The notes under the pieces are model-generated. The model saw only the letters and a program-made list of their open reading frames with translations, was not told where the DNA came from and did no database searches. The position numbers and the translations under genes were made by a program. DNA of 64,000 nucleotides, taken from NCBI GenBank assembly GCA_031216915.1, contig CM062294.1:160907455-160971454 (forward strand), read 5' to 3'. The stretch's first letter is position 1. Each line of letters begins with the position of its first letter. Positions 44,346 through 55,913 of the stretch are shown here, one piece after another. Source of the DNA: Pictodentalium vernedei. Taxonomy: Eukaryota; Mollusca; Scaphopoda; Dentaliida; Dentaliidae.

Positions 44346-46080
44346 GCATTGTCGTGTGTTTTATTGACCGTAGAAAATACCACTGTATAATCATTGTAAA
44401 TGAGATGTCTTCAAATGAAAAAAAAAACTTCTAACAAAAATGTAACGTGCACACTCATTTTACCATATAGTTTCAGAATTTAGAAAACGATTTGAGGAAA
44501 AGCCGTCAAATTGCATTTGGAGGTTGACTTCTCTTGTGGGCCGACTTCGTTTGGGGCGAGTAACCTCAAGGACTGGCTTCTATTGTGGGTCGACCTTGTT
44601 TTAGGTCGGCATCTCCCATGAGCCGACTTCGTTTGGGGCCAAAAGTTTTGTCGACCGTCTGAAGCTTTAAGTAGAGTGCCGAATCTGTTAATTTTTCAGG
44701 TTTCCTCTGAAAAAAATATAATCTGGTACTTTCGACGGAAGAGAAATTTAGTTGCGTTTATTATTTATTAACCAACATCGACACTTTTGTTTAACGAAAA
44801 GGGAAAAAGGAGGTAGCCAGCACGTTCACCTACAGCAAGCACGACCACACGAGGAACCCCAACCACCCCCCCCCTCTCCCCGCCCAATAAAAAAAAAACA
44901 AAAAACAAACACAAAACCTTAACAAAACACAAAATAAATTCTTTTATGCCATGATCTGTGATCAAATTACAAGAGAAAATAACTATTAAATCTAATTCCC
45001 CACTGTCCGTCCACTCGCCCAAACTAAGCCCACTTAGAGACTTGTCGGCACGTTTGTTTATTCATCACTTCTCCACAGTAATTTTTATCACGATTGCACC
45101 CAAAAATCAGTATTTTATTACGAAATTGATCGGAAAAATTGAAAAATTGAATAATTATGCTCTGTTACATATTTGTTTTTGATCTTTAAAAGGCTCATTA
45201 AAATCCGGAAAAAAAATTGATGATCAGGTTTTCAAACCAAATGCCCATGTCGCCGAGAGTCTGGGAAAAATAACTGCCACAGAAAAAATAAACAATATGT
45301 GCACACGCAAATGGGCTTTCAAAAAACTGCTGTAAACTTACACATTTTATATCTTAATTCTCTTTCTGTGCAATAGTGTGATTGGAAAAATTATGATACT
45401 GAACAGCAGTGAGAGTGCTGAAAGACTACCGGCTATTGCAACCATTTTCTCAAGAATACGAGGGAGGAATCCCTATCCAAGCAGGGGGGTTGGGGTCGGA
45501 AAAAAATTCTAGGAATACTGGTGCATTTTTTAGTTTTGCACAAAATGGCCACCCACCCCCCCCCCCCCCCCCCCAAAAAAAAAAAAAAAAAAAAAAAAAA
45601 ATTCGCCACGTTTTCGGACACCCACCCCGATTTCAGTATATATTTGAAATAATACCATGTATTTACAGTTTATTAGCCACATTGGGTAGTGCCAAGTCAA
45701 AGTTAACTTATTTTAATTCTTTTTGTTGAAAAATATTGTTAACTTAAAAGGGTGTATACAGTGACAGTTCCCAGCATAGTTCGCCAGAATCACCCTGTTC
45801 TCTTTATGGGGAACTAATTCAGAACTATTTTCTTTATGAAACACATGGTCTAAACAGAATGCAAACGCCATTGCGTGAACGCAGTGATGCTAACCCAATG
45901 CGATGACACGCCCTTCTACAAAAACCAAATCATTTAGTGTCGTGTGATAGAGTTTATATACTTTTATCATATACTTTTTACCTGGTTTCATGATGCAAAT
46001 TGGAATATGTATTTATTTATACGTGTTAAATGACATTTCAACAGCCAGAATCATATCGTGTCGATGTCAGGTTGATGGGT
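44346..46080. other. no recognisable gene; homopolymer tracts
   Basis: A short repeat of 'ggccgacttcgtttggggc' occurs at 44535-44640. A poly-C/poly-A pair lies at 45555-45601. No supported coding region. Confidence 0.5.
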
Positions 46081-46081
46081 A

Positions 46082-46415
46082 GATGAAGCCAGAGTACTCG
46101 AAGAGAATCACTGAGCATCGGCGAGAACCTGTCAGCTCTCCAACTTCATAACGGCCCCTGCACTGTACTTCGGAACAGAGTCGCACCATTGTACAGTATG
46201 GGTCAGTTTGGTTGGACATGTGCGTCTTGAAGTGCAGTATGCCTCAGTACACAACGTCACCATGACCGCAAGTGGGCAAGCGGGATGAAGTGTCTTACCC
46301 AAGTACATTACGCGACTGCTGCAGGTGGAATGGAAACCGAGGAGCCTCTCGTCTTGCAGCGTGAAACGCCACCAACTGAGGCACTGTGCTCCCATAAGCC
46401 TTGGATAGTGCTAAA
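46082..46415 (-). mobile_element. old SINE, minus strand
   Basis: The reverse complement shows a degraded head ('gcctcagttggtggcg'), a B box-like block, 'aagacacttcatcccg', 'cgctgtgtactgaggcatactgcact' and 'gagagctgacaggttctcgccg'. Diverged relative of the main SINE family. Confidence 0.6.
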
Positions 46416-48318
46416 TCAAAATCAAGTTCAACTGAGTGAATCGATTATTTTCAAAAGCTTTTTTTCGTGATGCCACCTTGCATAGTAGGCAAGGACCACC
46501 ATGTTCACCCTCGGGAGAGCTCATTTGGAGCTATCCTCCCAATGGAACATATGGCCAGAGCAGAATGAGATCCCATAGGGTGAATTCAGAGATGCTAGCT
46601 CACTATGATCTGTCAGATTTCTTCAGAAACCCGGACCGTATTCATGAAATCTACTTTCGACACAAATCTTTCGTAGGATGGTCTCAAGTATCAAGTTGCG
46701 ACTTAAGTGGTATTCACGAAACGACCTTAAATTTGGGAATGTCCTTAATATTGCCCAAATCTTAATGGCTGATGATCATATTTCCTAACTTGTATGTGTC
46801 ATAAGTATTATTTGAAAAGTTCATGCAAGCTTTGACAAAATCAGTGGTTGCTATTTTCGGCTTCCTGTCACCTCGATTTTCAGATATATTTTCAAGCCAA
46901 CCCCCTTTATATGTGGTACCCACTATATGCAAATGCTCTGAGAAATAGTATTTTATCATTTCTCTTTCATTTACGTGCCGAATAGCGGCAAAAATGCTTA
47001 TAAGTAAAACAAATTTGCAGTCGAAAAATCTTTTTTTCGGGCTGACGGACCACCCACCATCCCCGCCTTTGTTCCTGACATTTTTTTTTACCCCCCCCCC
47101 CCCCCCCCCCGATCGAAGCAAACATTTTAATTTCATAGAAAACGACCCCTATATCTCCAGAAATACTCAATGGGTTTTAATAATTCGACAAGTTAATCGC
47201 ATTAACACTAACTGGGAATAATGATTACTACTTTGTTAATAGAAACGTGGGTGTAACACCGAGAGCGGTTTTACATGGAGTGTACACGTTATGGGCCCCA
47301 TCTCTTCAGATTGCCCTCACAATTCCAACTACCACCCGACCCGAGGGAAACTGCCTCATGCCCTCATTTATAAATGAGCTCACTGGATACGAGAACAACA
47401 GTTTCTCTCAACGTTTGTCCATTTTGCCGAATAGGTGCATTACAAAACCATAGATTCTAAAAGACCATGGAGCCAATGAATATTATCATATAGAAGAGCA
47501 TCACCATTGGCAAAAATTCAATTCAAAAATACGCGAACCGACAATTTGCTTGACACTTACTAGACAATTATGAACTGTAACAATCCCTGGTGCCCCGACT
47601 GCTCCCAGCTATAACAAACACTTGTAATACTAGTACGTGCTTTAACGATAAATTTGAGAACTAAAAGCCACTGCTCTTTTTTTACGCCGGATAGTGGTGG
47701 ACACTGTTAGTACGCAATGCGAGACCAGCAAGTGCACCGTGTTAACTCTTTCATGGAAGCAGAACGAGAATTTTTTTTCTGAAGGACCTCGCAATCTGGC
47801 GTGACTGTCAGTGAAGGTGCACTGAAAAGAGCGTTGAAATACCATCGTTCGCGCAAAGGCTCACATTTGTCCCAAATCTGCTACAAGCCGATTATTTTCG
47901 CTTTCTGCTCTGCATTTTCATTAACAATTTTAACCGATTTCATTTGTTTGGTTCTTATTCGTCCTCGTGAGATTTTGTTTGTGGTATTTGCTATTTGCTT
48001 CTCATGCGGAAGTTTTGATTGTTGATGATGGGTTTATTTGAGGGTAGTTTAGTGTTCACATGTAGTTATTTTGTTAGCATTTGTTGTACCTCTCGTCTTC
48101 TTCCTGCTTTTTACTTCTCTTTAACTAGACCACATATCAAATATGTAAGTTTTTCACATCTGTGGCTCTTGTATGCACTCCATATATTCTAATGCTGGTC
48201 CGGTGTTGTGCTCACCCGAATTACCATTTTTGTTCCTCCATTTGACTGTGACAGTGTACCTGTCATTTGTGTGTTACCCATTGATATTGAGTTTTATCAT
48301 CCCATTCTGTGATGCCAT
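46416..48318. other. no recognisable gene
   Basis: Includes a poly-C tract at 47090-47110. 46436-46765 holds an open frame without family motifs. Probably the 5' non-coding part of the MULE-like element. Confidence 0.45.
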
Positions 48319-48506
48319 GAGTTCAGATAAAGATGAACGTGCTTCAAAGTGGTCCTTCAGGACCTTCGGTGTTTGTGAGGATGAAAATATTCCAGGTGAT
48401 ATTGTCACTGGACGTTCTGAATTACAAGAGTAGTTGTCGAAAGGTAAAACGTTCAAACGTTTAGTAGATCTACAGGACGTTATCTCAAAACTTCAATTTG
48501 TCCATG
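48319..48506 (+). pseudogene. MULE-type transposase, N-terminal exon/segment before the LTR insertion
   Basis: Starts at ATG 48319 ('MSSDKDERASKWSFRTFGVC'). An in-frame TAG lies at 48430-48432, and the frame continues 'LVDLQDVISKLQFVH' to the CATG at 48503-48506, where the LTR element begins. The reading frame resumes at 55914 on the far side. Confidence 0.55.
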
Positions 48507-48779
48507 TAATGTAAAAGTTGTGATTACATTGAAATGTGAAGAACATACTTACTAATAATGGATGATGAATCAAAGTCGATGAATGAATGCAAATGGTGAC
48601 CAATGATGGTGAAGAGATGAGACGATAATAATCTTGAATCAATGAATCAAACATGGAAATCATCAAATGTGAAAAGTAATCCAAAACACAACTGAGCAGA
48701 ATGAATTCGGAAGATCGTCTGCCGTCCCACGTGACTGGTGCCTCCACGTCACGGATCTTGAACTTTGAACTTCACAACA
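48507..48779 (-). repeat. 3' LTR (minus-strand element)
   Basis: Direct repeat of 55641-55913; on the minus strand it begins TGTTGTGAAGTTC. Differences between the two LTRs are few, so the insertion is relatively young. Confidence 0.85.
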
Positions 48780-48882
48780 TCCTTCCTGGAGGATTGATAA
48801 GGGGAACTGGTTCCTCACAGTTCACCAATTAAACTAAACCAAAAACAAAGAGAGCCACACACCCACAGATGTATGGACTTGC

Positions 48883-50601
48883 CTAAAACTGGGTTGGTTG
48901 GATACCATATACAAAACGAGCACTGGTGTTCGCTCGTCGCAGGATATCCTCTGGTCGACAACCCAAAATTTTACTCAGTTCTACGGCTACTTCGCCCACC
49001 ACAACAGGGGTAGTTCCTGCACGTCCTCTTGAGCCGAAATAGGGCGCATCTGATTCAATCAGAATTCGTTCCGGGCGTACCGCCCTGATACCCTCCTTCT
49101 GCAGCTCTGAAAAACTTGCACAGGCCCCTGTGTAGCCGAGACTCCAAGAATTAACTGTCTCCTTAGGTCCTTGGAAACAGTGAAAGTGGATGACTTGCTC
49201 CCTTGTGAGTCTGACCAGCAACAATTTGTAGCGTGCTACGGGCCGTCTCATAACTCATTGGGTGCCCTGAAGACCCCCGACAATGGATCACATATGGTTT
49301 GTTGGTTAACCTAGCCAGAACCAGCAGCTCTTTAAAAGTGTTATCTTGTTTAATGTATTGGTCTTCGGTTATTGAACTACGATCGACTCCAAATTCCCCA
49401 ACTGTCAATACAGCTGGGTGATGAATTAACTCAATGAATTTATCTAATGTCCTGCAGCTGTGGGTAATTTTTTGGGTGACACCCACGGCGATTTTCCACT
49501 GTGGGTGCCAATCAAGTTCTCTTACGTCTGGGTAAGTGCGCGGGTCACACAACACTTGAACCCCACCTTCAATATGTAGTTTCCAGTTAACTGGCACATT
49601 CGCCCTCATTATCATCTCCGGTGGTGAGACGCCGAGGGGAATTTTGAAGAAGTTGCACGTTTTGTCTTTGTGAAAGTGTGAGTCTATCCCCACAAGAGGT
49701 ACAGATGTCCCACCAGCCGCACTAGACTTGAGATGAGCACTAATAAAGGAATCAGTGTCACCACCGCCCATTGCCTTCTTCGGAAGGGGACCACCAGAAA
49801 CTTGCCTGTATGGACGCTTACGTTCAAACAAGGTCTTTGTTGAATCTTTACCCGCACCAGGTTGGTTCTCGTCTGGGGGCGAATCCAACGGTTTCTTGGC
49901 TGAAGTGCTGGGCTGTTGCGTCTTCTCATCTCGTTTTCTTGATTGTAGTTGGTCTTTATGCTTTTTGACCCGGAGCTTTCGCCTTTCTACTCGTGAAAGC
50001 TTAGCTTCTCCATCTTGGGTGGCGGCACGTTGTTCCCTTCTTGCAATTAGATGGGGTAAGGAGTCTTGGTTTTTAGACGTATTTTCTGCAGGCACTGCAT
50101 GCGTGTTCTCGCCAGCAGAGATTCCCTTTTCAGGTTCTGGTGGCGCATACGAATCAGGCCTGTAATGGGCATCATATGCATGTAAGTATGTGAGCCATTG
50201 GGTGACAACTGACTGGGGGGACTAGAAATGTCCATTATTTGGGCACAAAATGCTGACTCGGAGTCGTTTTCAACTCCGGGCCGGTCTTGTGGGATGGACA
50301 CACCTGCAGCTTGGCCTATCAGAGCATCCCTAACCCCTTTACAGTTTCTTTCACTTGAGGCAAATGAACCAGATTGAATGTTTAAAAATACTGGCGCATC
50401 GGATGCTAAGACAGTCTCATCTACACACAGGTTAGTGGGAGCAACAGGAAAAACTCCTGTATTTTGAAAAGACTGGCTGTCTAGCATGTCAATCAAACCA
50501 GCAATACCTTGATCTACACTGTCTCTCTGATTCCCTTCTCTTTCAAGTGCTGGAGTTCCAGGTCCTGACTTCAGTAAGAGACTTTCATCTGTGCCACTCA
50601 A
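48883..50601 (-). pseudogene. TatD-family metal-dependent DNase joined to truncated RT
   Basis: TatD enzymes are TIM-barrel nucleases with metal-binding His, Glu and Asp. After a disordered N-terminal region (50601-50060, then a frameshift) and a Lys/Arg-rich segment ('RKLRVKKHKDQLQSRKR'), the catalytic blocks appear in order. They are 'VGIDSHFHKDKT' (HxH, about 49670-49700), 'TVGEFGVDRSS' (Glu), 'YVIHCRGSSGH' (His), 'VIHFHCFQGPKE' (His, about 49165-49200) and 'ILIESDAPYF' (Asp, about 49030-49060). The end is 'LKSILGCRPEDILRRAN'-like, closing at 48883. A shift near 49215 separates the last two blocks. Upstream the frame is continuous with a reverse-transcriptase start, so this may be an internal deletion derivative of a larger retroelement. 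The metal ligands are all present. Confidence 0.75.
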
Positions 50602-50607
50602 AGTATC

Positions 50608-51090
50608 AAGACAATCATCGATTCAGGGCAAGGGATATACTTCTTTCTTAGTAACTGTATTCAGACGTCTATAGTAAAAACATCAGCGCATCGTTGAATC
50701 TCGTTTTCTACCAAAGACAGGGGCCGAGGCCCACTCTGACATAGACGGTTCAATGTCGTTAGCCTTTAAGAGTTTTTTCAAATGGTTTTCCTCTTGGTCA
50801 GCAAAACATACTGGTGTACAGCGCATGGTTTGTTTCACTGGACGAGTATTTTCAACTAAGGGTATGCAATGTTCCATTGCAGTGAAATTCCCTAAATCGA
50901 ACTCGTCCTTAGCGAATACGTCACTAAACTCCTTTAGGAGCTCCCCAAGCTCCTCTGCTATGTCTGAAGATATCATCTGGGAAGAACGCTCCCACAGTTG
51001 GCGCAGATGTTCTGGTAACTCACTTGATTCAGTGACGAACGCAGTATCAGGTTGTGCATCTGTGTTAGGGTCTTCAAACAGTTGGCGCAC
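50608..51090 (-). pseudogene. Gypsy-type reverse transcriptase, N-terminal fragment
   Basis: The minus-strand frame has 'LLKEFSDVFAKDEFDLGNF', 'PVKQTMRCTP' and 'SMSEWASAPVFGRKRDST', the standard entry to Ty3/Gypsy RT. After a stop it continues with 'YYRRLNTVTKKEVYPLP' and 'IDDCLDTLSGT'. It then passes in the same frame into the TatD ORF instead of the catalytic RT core (no YxDD box), so RT is truncated. Confidence 0.8.
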
Positions 51091-51859
51091 TCCAACTGGA
51101 GTATCTTCACCAGGCTTGTTTGCCGACTCTGGATCAACTGCATATACATTACTGACCTCCCTGGCCTCACCAACACACTCATTTTTTTCCAGTTTCGATC
51201 TCCGAGTCGATCTGAATTAATGAAACACACAGTAGGTACTTCATGACCCTCGTGTACTGATGGTAACAAAGCTGACGTATACTTCTTATCAGGCTCGATT
51301 ACAAAATCAGCTAAAGGAGGCTCAACATTGCACACCAACAACACCACAGACTGGTGTGGTAGGGTGGTGCAATGCTCGACACAGACACGAGACACATGCC
51401 TAATTGAATTTGAGGATTTTTCTCTTAATACAGAGGGAAGCTTCCAATTACCCAAATAAATGGTGCCTTCATTGACATCAATTTGAGCGTGATGCTTCCT
51501 CAAAAAATCCATCCCTAGTAACATATTGGTGCAATGTGGATATCCTCGTCAAATTCCAGCCCACAAATACTGATATGTATGGGCCCTACCAACGTACCAG
51601 TCATCCTGCCAGTTCTAGCCGCGGTATTGAACCTCAAGGCTTTTATGACAGGAGGATTCTGCTCCAATTTCTTGGCTACTCTGTCTGGCAAAATAGTCGC
51701 ATCAGCGGCGGTGACGACAACTGCCCGAACTTGTACACCGCTGACCGCCAGAGGAACCTCAATATTTGAGCTGGAGTTGACTCGTTGAATTGTTAGTTCA
51801 GACTCTTCAATTTTCGTACTTTCTGCTTGGGTGAGGTCATTGCGACTTCCAGGGGCCAA
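50973..51859 (-). pseudogene. retroelement aspartic protease region (degenerate)
   Basis: 'VPLAVSGVQVRAVVVTAADA' occupies the place of the protease active loop. The family has Asp-Thr/Ser-Gly-Ala there and this copy has Val-Thr-Ala-Ala, so the catalytic Asp is gone. The C-terminal signature 'LLGMDFLRKHHAQIDVNEG' (about 51470-51524) is well kept. A frameshift lies near 51520. Confidence 0.7.
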
Positions 51860-51861
51860 TA

Positions 51862-54712
51862 TCAGACCTCCCGATGGGTCCCTGGTAAGATTAAATCGTC
51901 TTCAAACCTTACACGGGTACCTTTGTTTGACAGATTTCCTGGGTTACGTGTTGGGCAGTCCCGTTGAAAGTGACCCGTTACATTGCATGAGAAACAGATG
52001 ACCTTGGATGGGGAGGGTGACCTTGACCTTTCAAACTGGGTCACTTTGTTGGAATCCTTCTCCGGGAGTGTTTTATGGATATCAGGCGCTGTTGTTAATC
52101 TATCAAACACCTGGGGGAGCGCGGTGGCTCAGTAGGTAGAGGTGCAGGCTGCAAGTCGAGAGGTCCTCGGTTCGAATCCCACCTGCGGCAACCGCGTTGT
52201 GTCCTTGGGCAAGACACTTCATCTCCATTGCCCGCGTGGGGGCACGATGACGCCGTGTACTAAGGCGTACTGCACGTCGATGGTACGCATGTCTTCAACC
52301 AATCTAACCCTGCCTGTGCCGCAGTGCGGAGTTACGATGTTGGGGAGCTGGCAGCTGCTCGTCGTTGCTCGGTGGTTCTCTCCGGGTACTCCGGCTTCCT
52401 CCACCCGTAAAACTGTCACGGTCATGATTAGCCATTGTGCATAAATATGTGACCTTAAACATCAATAAATAAATAAATAAATAATCAAACACCTGTGTTA
52501 ATTTGCCAATTTTTTTGGCAAGGTTCTCAAGACCTGTTTCCAGGGCGAGTGTGCGTGACTTCAAGGTCGATAACTCCTCCGAACTCCTGGAATAAGAGAA
52601 CTTATTTGGGGAATAACGGGCTGGAAATGAAGTTTCGGTTTCCGAATCTGAACCACCATGGCCTTCTGTGGGTGTGGTTTCTTCGCCCGACCCTTACTTA
52701 CCTCCTTAGATGTCAAAGCCCTGACTTGCCCTGCATCGTCCTCAGAGTCCTCATCGATCTCTGATGCGACACGGCGTATTTCCCTGCGTGACTTATTATT
52801 GTGAATGGCCGCATAATTGTGCTGGTGCCATCTTATTTTGTTTATTGCTTGTTCCAACGTTTGTGGAGTTTCCATACTCACTAGTTCTGCCGCCCGCGTC
52901 TCCATGCAGCCCTGACAGAACTTGAGTATAGCTTGTCTGGTAGTGAATGTTGAAAAGCATTCTTGGAAGGCCCTTGTGGCTAGAGTTAGCACCACCTCGG
53001 CCCATTCCTCCAAAGACTGATTCGGCTGTTGCCGAGCCTGTTGAAATCTCAACTGTGCTGTCTCTGGGAGATCTCTTTAGCCAAAACGATTCTCTAGACT
53101 GGCTAACATTTGATCATTGCTGAAATTGGGGTTTCGCTCTGTTAGTAGAGTGAAATATTCGCTTGCTTTACCAGTCAGGCACCAGCATAGTGCCTATCGT
53201 CTTTCCTCGGAACCCCATTTTTGCGAATCACAATAATTGACAAATTTCATTTTGAAAGAATGCCACTTTTCTGACCCATCAAACTGATGACCTTTAGGCA
53301 TATACAGTGGACCGGCTCAGTGAGTAGTATTTGAGTTTTGCCATGGAGCCTGAAATGTGGGTGGCCACATGGGTGGCTGCATCATGCCCCATCATGGATA
53401 GGGTAATGGTGGGGGTGGCTGAGCTTGAGAAGTCATGGTTGGTACACCAGGCTGCACTAAAGTTTCTGGCGGAATAACCGGAATTTGTGGTGGCCCTGGC
53501 ATGTCATGACCCTGTATAACCTGAAACTGATGACCTACTATGTGAGGATTAGCATAATTACTACAAACAGGTTGCTGAAAACTGGTTGTCACCTGTGGTC
53601 TTGTCCCACCATAACAATGAGTTGTAACAGGGGACTCAGGCTCAACAACTTGCAGCACTGATGAAGCAACAGCCCTCGCTGCATTATTATTATATTATCC
53701 AAATATTGTTTGTGAGGGTGGGCGAGCGTGACTGTACACTGACCATGGAGGTTGGCGAGACCAGCTTGCACTCACTTCTCCTGAGCTTGTGAAAATTGGT
53801 GCATTTTGTATGGGAGGCCCTGCAAAATCAGAAAAAAGTTTGTGTGGCGATATGTGGAGACTCAGTGGTTGGTAACTGGGGTACTCTGGGGCAGACATCC
53901 TGTGTCTTATCCCGATCTCTAAATTGTTTGACAGTATCGATCAAACCCGCCCGCTCATGGTACAGTGTTTGTACCTCTGTTGGGTGAGCACGGTACTGTG
54001 ACATGTCTCGCGATACATTTTTCGTACCCACCAAGACTGAATTCCAAGAGCTTTCTGAACTACTGGTTTGTGTTAAGTAATTATCACCATAGCTGACATT
54101 ACCTAGAACTTGCGTAGTTACCACGGTAGGAGTGGCCGGCATGAAGCCAGCACTGGTCATTGGTCCGACAGAACCTTGACTTTTGGGGAAACTCGACATT
54201 GGTGTTCCTACTGGCGCGAATCCACTACCTGACACAGTGACATTTTTATCAGGTGTACTCGAATCCAACCAGTCTTGTTTCATCGGGAAGTCTTTGACAA
54301 TGTGCGTCCTGCATGGTGTGTGATCTGAGCTATCCTCCAGAACTGACGTGTCTGCATTATATGGTTGCTCACTGCCTAATGCAAATTTACTATCAGTAGG
54401 GGGAGGAGTATTTATCATGGCTGATGAAAACTGACCAGACATTGCCTGTGATGTATTTGCATCAAAAGACGTTTGGTCTAATGGTGGCAAATCATTGTTT
54501 ACAACTTGACCTGGCGCAGGGCGTGTGAATGCCATCACTGCCCATTGCTCTTTCGAACCCCGAAAATATGGAATGGTGACCAGGTTTTGTTCACTTAAAA
54601 TACCAACTTCCTTTCTCCTCTTGACAATTTCAGTGGCAACTCTAGGGCCAACATGTGGTATCAGTAATAATTCCTCAACCGAGGCTGTATTTATGTTTAT
54701 TTTCCGACTCAT
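51862..54712 (-). pseudogene. Gag polyprotein with N-terminal helix-hairpin-helix
   Basis: Starts at ATG 54712 with 'MSRKININTASVEELLLIPH', 'VGPRVATEIVKRRKEVG' and 'LVTIPYFRG', a ComEA-like HhH DNA-binding motif in residues 1-55. A long Pro/Ser/Thr/Gln-rich linker follows (54550-53400). Capsid-like blocks come next: 'KGHQFDGSEKWHSFKMKF' (about 53270), 'LCWCLTGKASEYFTLL', 'PNQSLEEWAEVVLTLATRAF' and 'AINKIRWHQHNYA'. The zinc knuckle 'CFSCNVTGHFQRDC' is near 51960-52000. A SINE (52114-52483) and stops near 53695, 53395 and 53080 break it. Gag packages the retroelement RNA; the HhH suggests added nucleic-acid binding. This is inferred. Confidence 0.75.
52114..52483 (+). mobile_element. tRNA-SINE inserted in gag
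   Basis: Same family as 30393-30759. Perfect 12-bp duplications ATCAAACACCTG at 52102-52113 and 52484-52495. Confidence 0.9.
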
Positions 54713-54968
54713 ACTAGTGACTGAAAAAACAAGCTATCCAGCAGAAAAAAAAAAAAAAATAAAAAAAATAAAAAAATCCAAACTCAAATCAAGGAAAATC
54801 CTGATTGTAATTACCCAAGTCCGTGGCGTTGTATCCCACAGTGAGCGTGGATGGTATGATGTCAACACAGTGATTCTGATCCCACGTCGGAAACTCAAAC
54901 GCAGGATTTGACTTGTTATTTCCTATTTATTTATTTGTCATTTCCACGTCGAAATTTGCAACGCAGAA

Positions 54969-55343
54969 TGGGGGCGCGGTGGCTCAGTTGGTAGAGGTGC
55001 AGGCTGCAAGCCGAGAGGACCTCGGTTCGAATCCCACCTGCGGCAACCGCGTTGTGTCCTTGGGCAAGACACTTCACCCCGATTGCCTACATGGGGGCAC
55101 GATGACGCTGTGTACTGAGGCGTACTGCACGTCGATGGTGCGCATGTCTTCAACCAATCTAACCCTGCCTGTGCTGCGGTGCAGAGTTCAGAGTTAGGAT
55201 GTTGGAGAGCTGACAGCTGCTCGTCGTTGCTCGGTGGTTCTCTCCGGGTACTCCGGCTTCCTCCACCCGTAAAACTGTCACGGTCACGATTAGCCATTGT
55301 GCATAAGTATGTGACCTTAAACACCAATAAATAAATAAATAAA
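54969..55343 (+). mobile_element. tRNA-SINE in the LTR element 5' region
   Basis: Full-length copy. Perfect duplications TGCAACGCAGAA at 54957-54968 and 55344-55355. Almost identical to the copy at 30393-30759, so it is recent. Confidence 0.9.
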
Positions 55344-55625
55344 TGCAACGCAGAAGCCTACTGTATCGTTGTCAAGGAGACAAAATAAGAGAAACTACAC
55401 ATGAGGGTACATATCAAAACATTTAAAAACATTTCAAGTTCAAAGTTAACATTTGACATAAAAAAATATTTAAACAAGCCATCAAATGTTTAAAATGCAG
55501 TGGAAAAGGCAATGGTGAGATTGATAGAAATACACGTTATTGGTGATGAAATTACAAGGGTTATATGCGAAGCGCAGCCGACAGAAAACACGTGGTAATT
55601 TTCGGGTATCCCCCAAGCAATGTTT

Positions 55626-55639
55626 TACGAGCGACGCCA
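55626..55639 (-). promoter_or_regulatory. tRNA primer-binding site
   Basis: On the minus strand TGGCGTCGCTCGTA follows the 5' LTR by one base; TGG is complementary to a tRNA CCA end. Confidence 0.6.
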
Positions 55640-55640
55640 A

Positions 55641-55913
55641 TAATGTATAAGTTGTGATTACATTAAAATGTGAAGAACAAACTTACTAATAATGGATGAT
55701 GAATCAAAGTCGTTGAATGAATGCAAATGGCGAACAATGATGGTGAAGAGACGAGACGATAATAATCTTGAATCAATGAATCAAACATGGAAATCATCAA
55801 ATGTGAAAAGTAATCCAAAACACAACTGAACAGCATGAATTCGGAAGATCGTCTGCCGTCCCACGTGACTGGTGCCTCCACGTCTCGGATCTTGAACTTT
55901 GAACTTCACAACA
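55641..55913 (-). repeat. 5' LTR (minus-strand element)
   Basis: See the 3' LTR at 48507-48779. Followed by the CATG duplication at 55914-55917. Confidence 0.85.

Larger units (their letters stand above)
48507..55913 (-). mobile_element. Ty3/Gypsy-like LTR retrotransposon with TatD-family nuclease ORF
   Basis: Direct repeats 48507-48779 and 55641-55913 (273 bp, near-identical) are flanked by CATG at 48503-48506 and CATG at 55914-55917. On the minus strand a primer-binding site TGGCGTCGCTCGTA follows the 5' LTR (55626-55639) and a purine block precedes the 3' LTR. Order on the minus strand: Gag with HhH domain, zinc knuckle, degenerate protease, start of reverse transcriptase, TatD nuclease. 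Most of RT, RNase H and integrase is missing. Two SINEs are inserted. Confidence 0.85.

Noticed and set aside
49755-50165. 136-codon plus-strand ORF
   Set aside because: Antisense shadow of the TatD-family ORF on the minus strand.
51534-51788. Plus-strand ORFs over the protease region
   Set aside because: Shadows of the minus-strand retroelement protease, which carries recognisable motifs.
54913-55348. ORFs with 'AQLVEVQAASREVLGSNPTC'-type text on both strands
   Set aside because: The same text occurs at every full-length SINE copy; it is SINE sequence, not protein.
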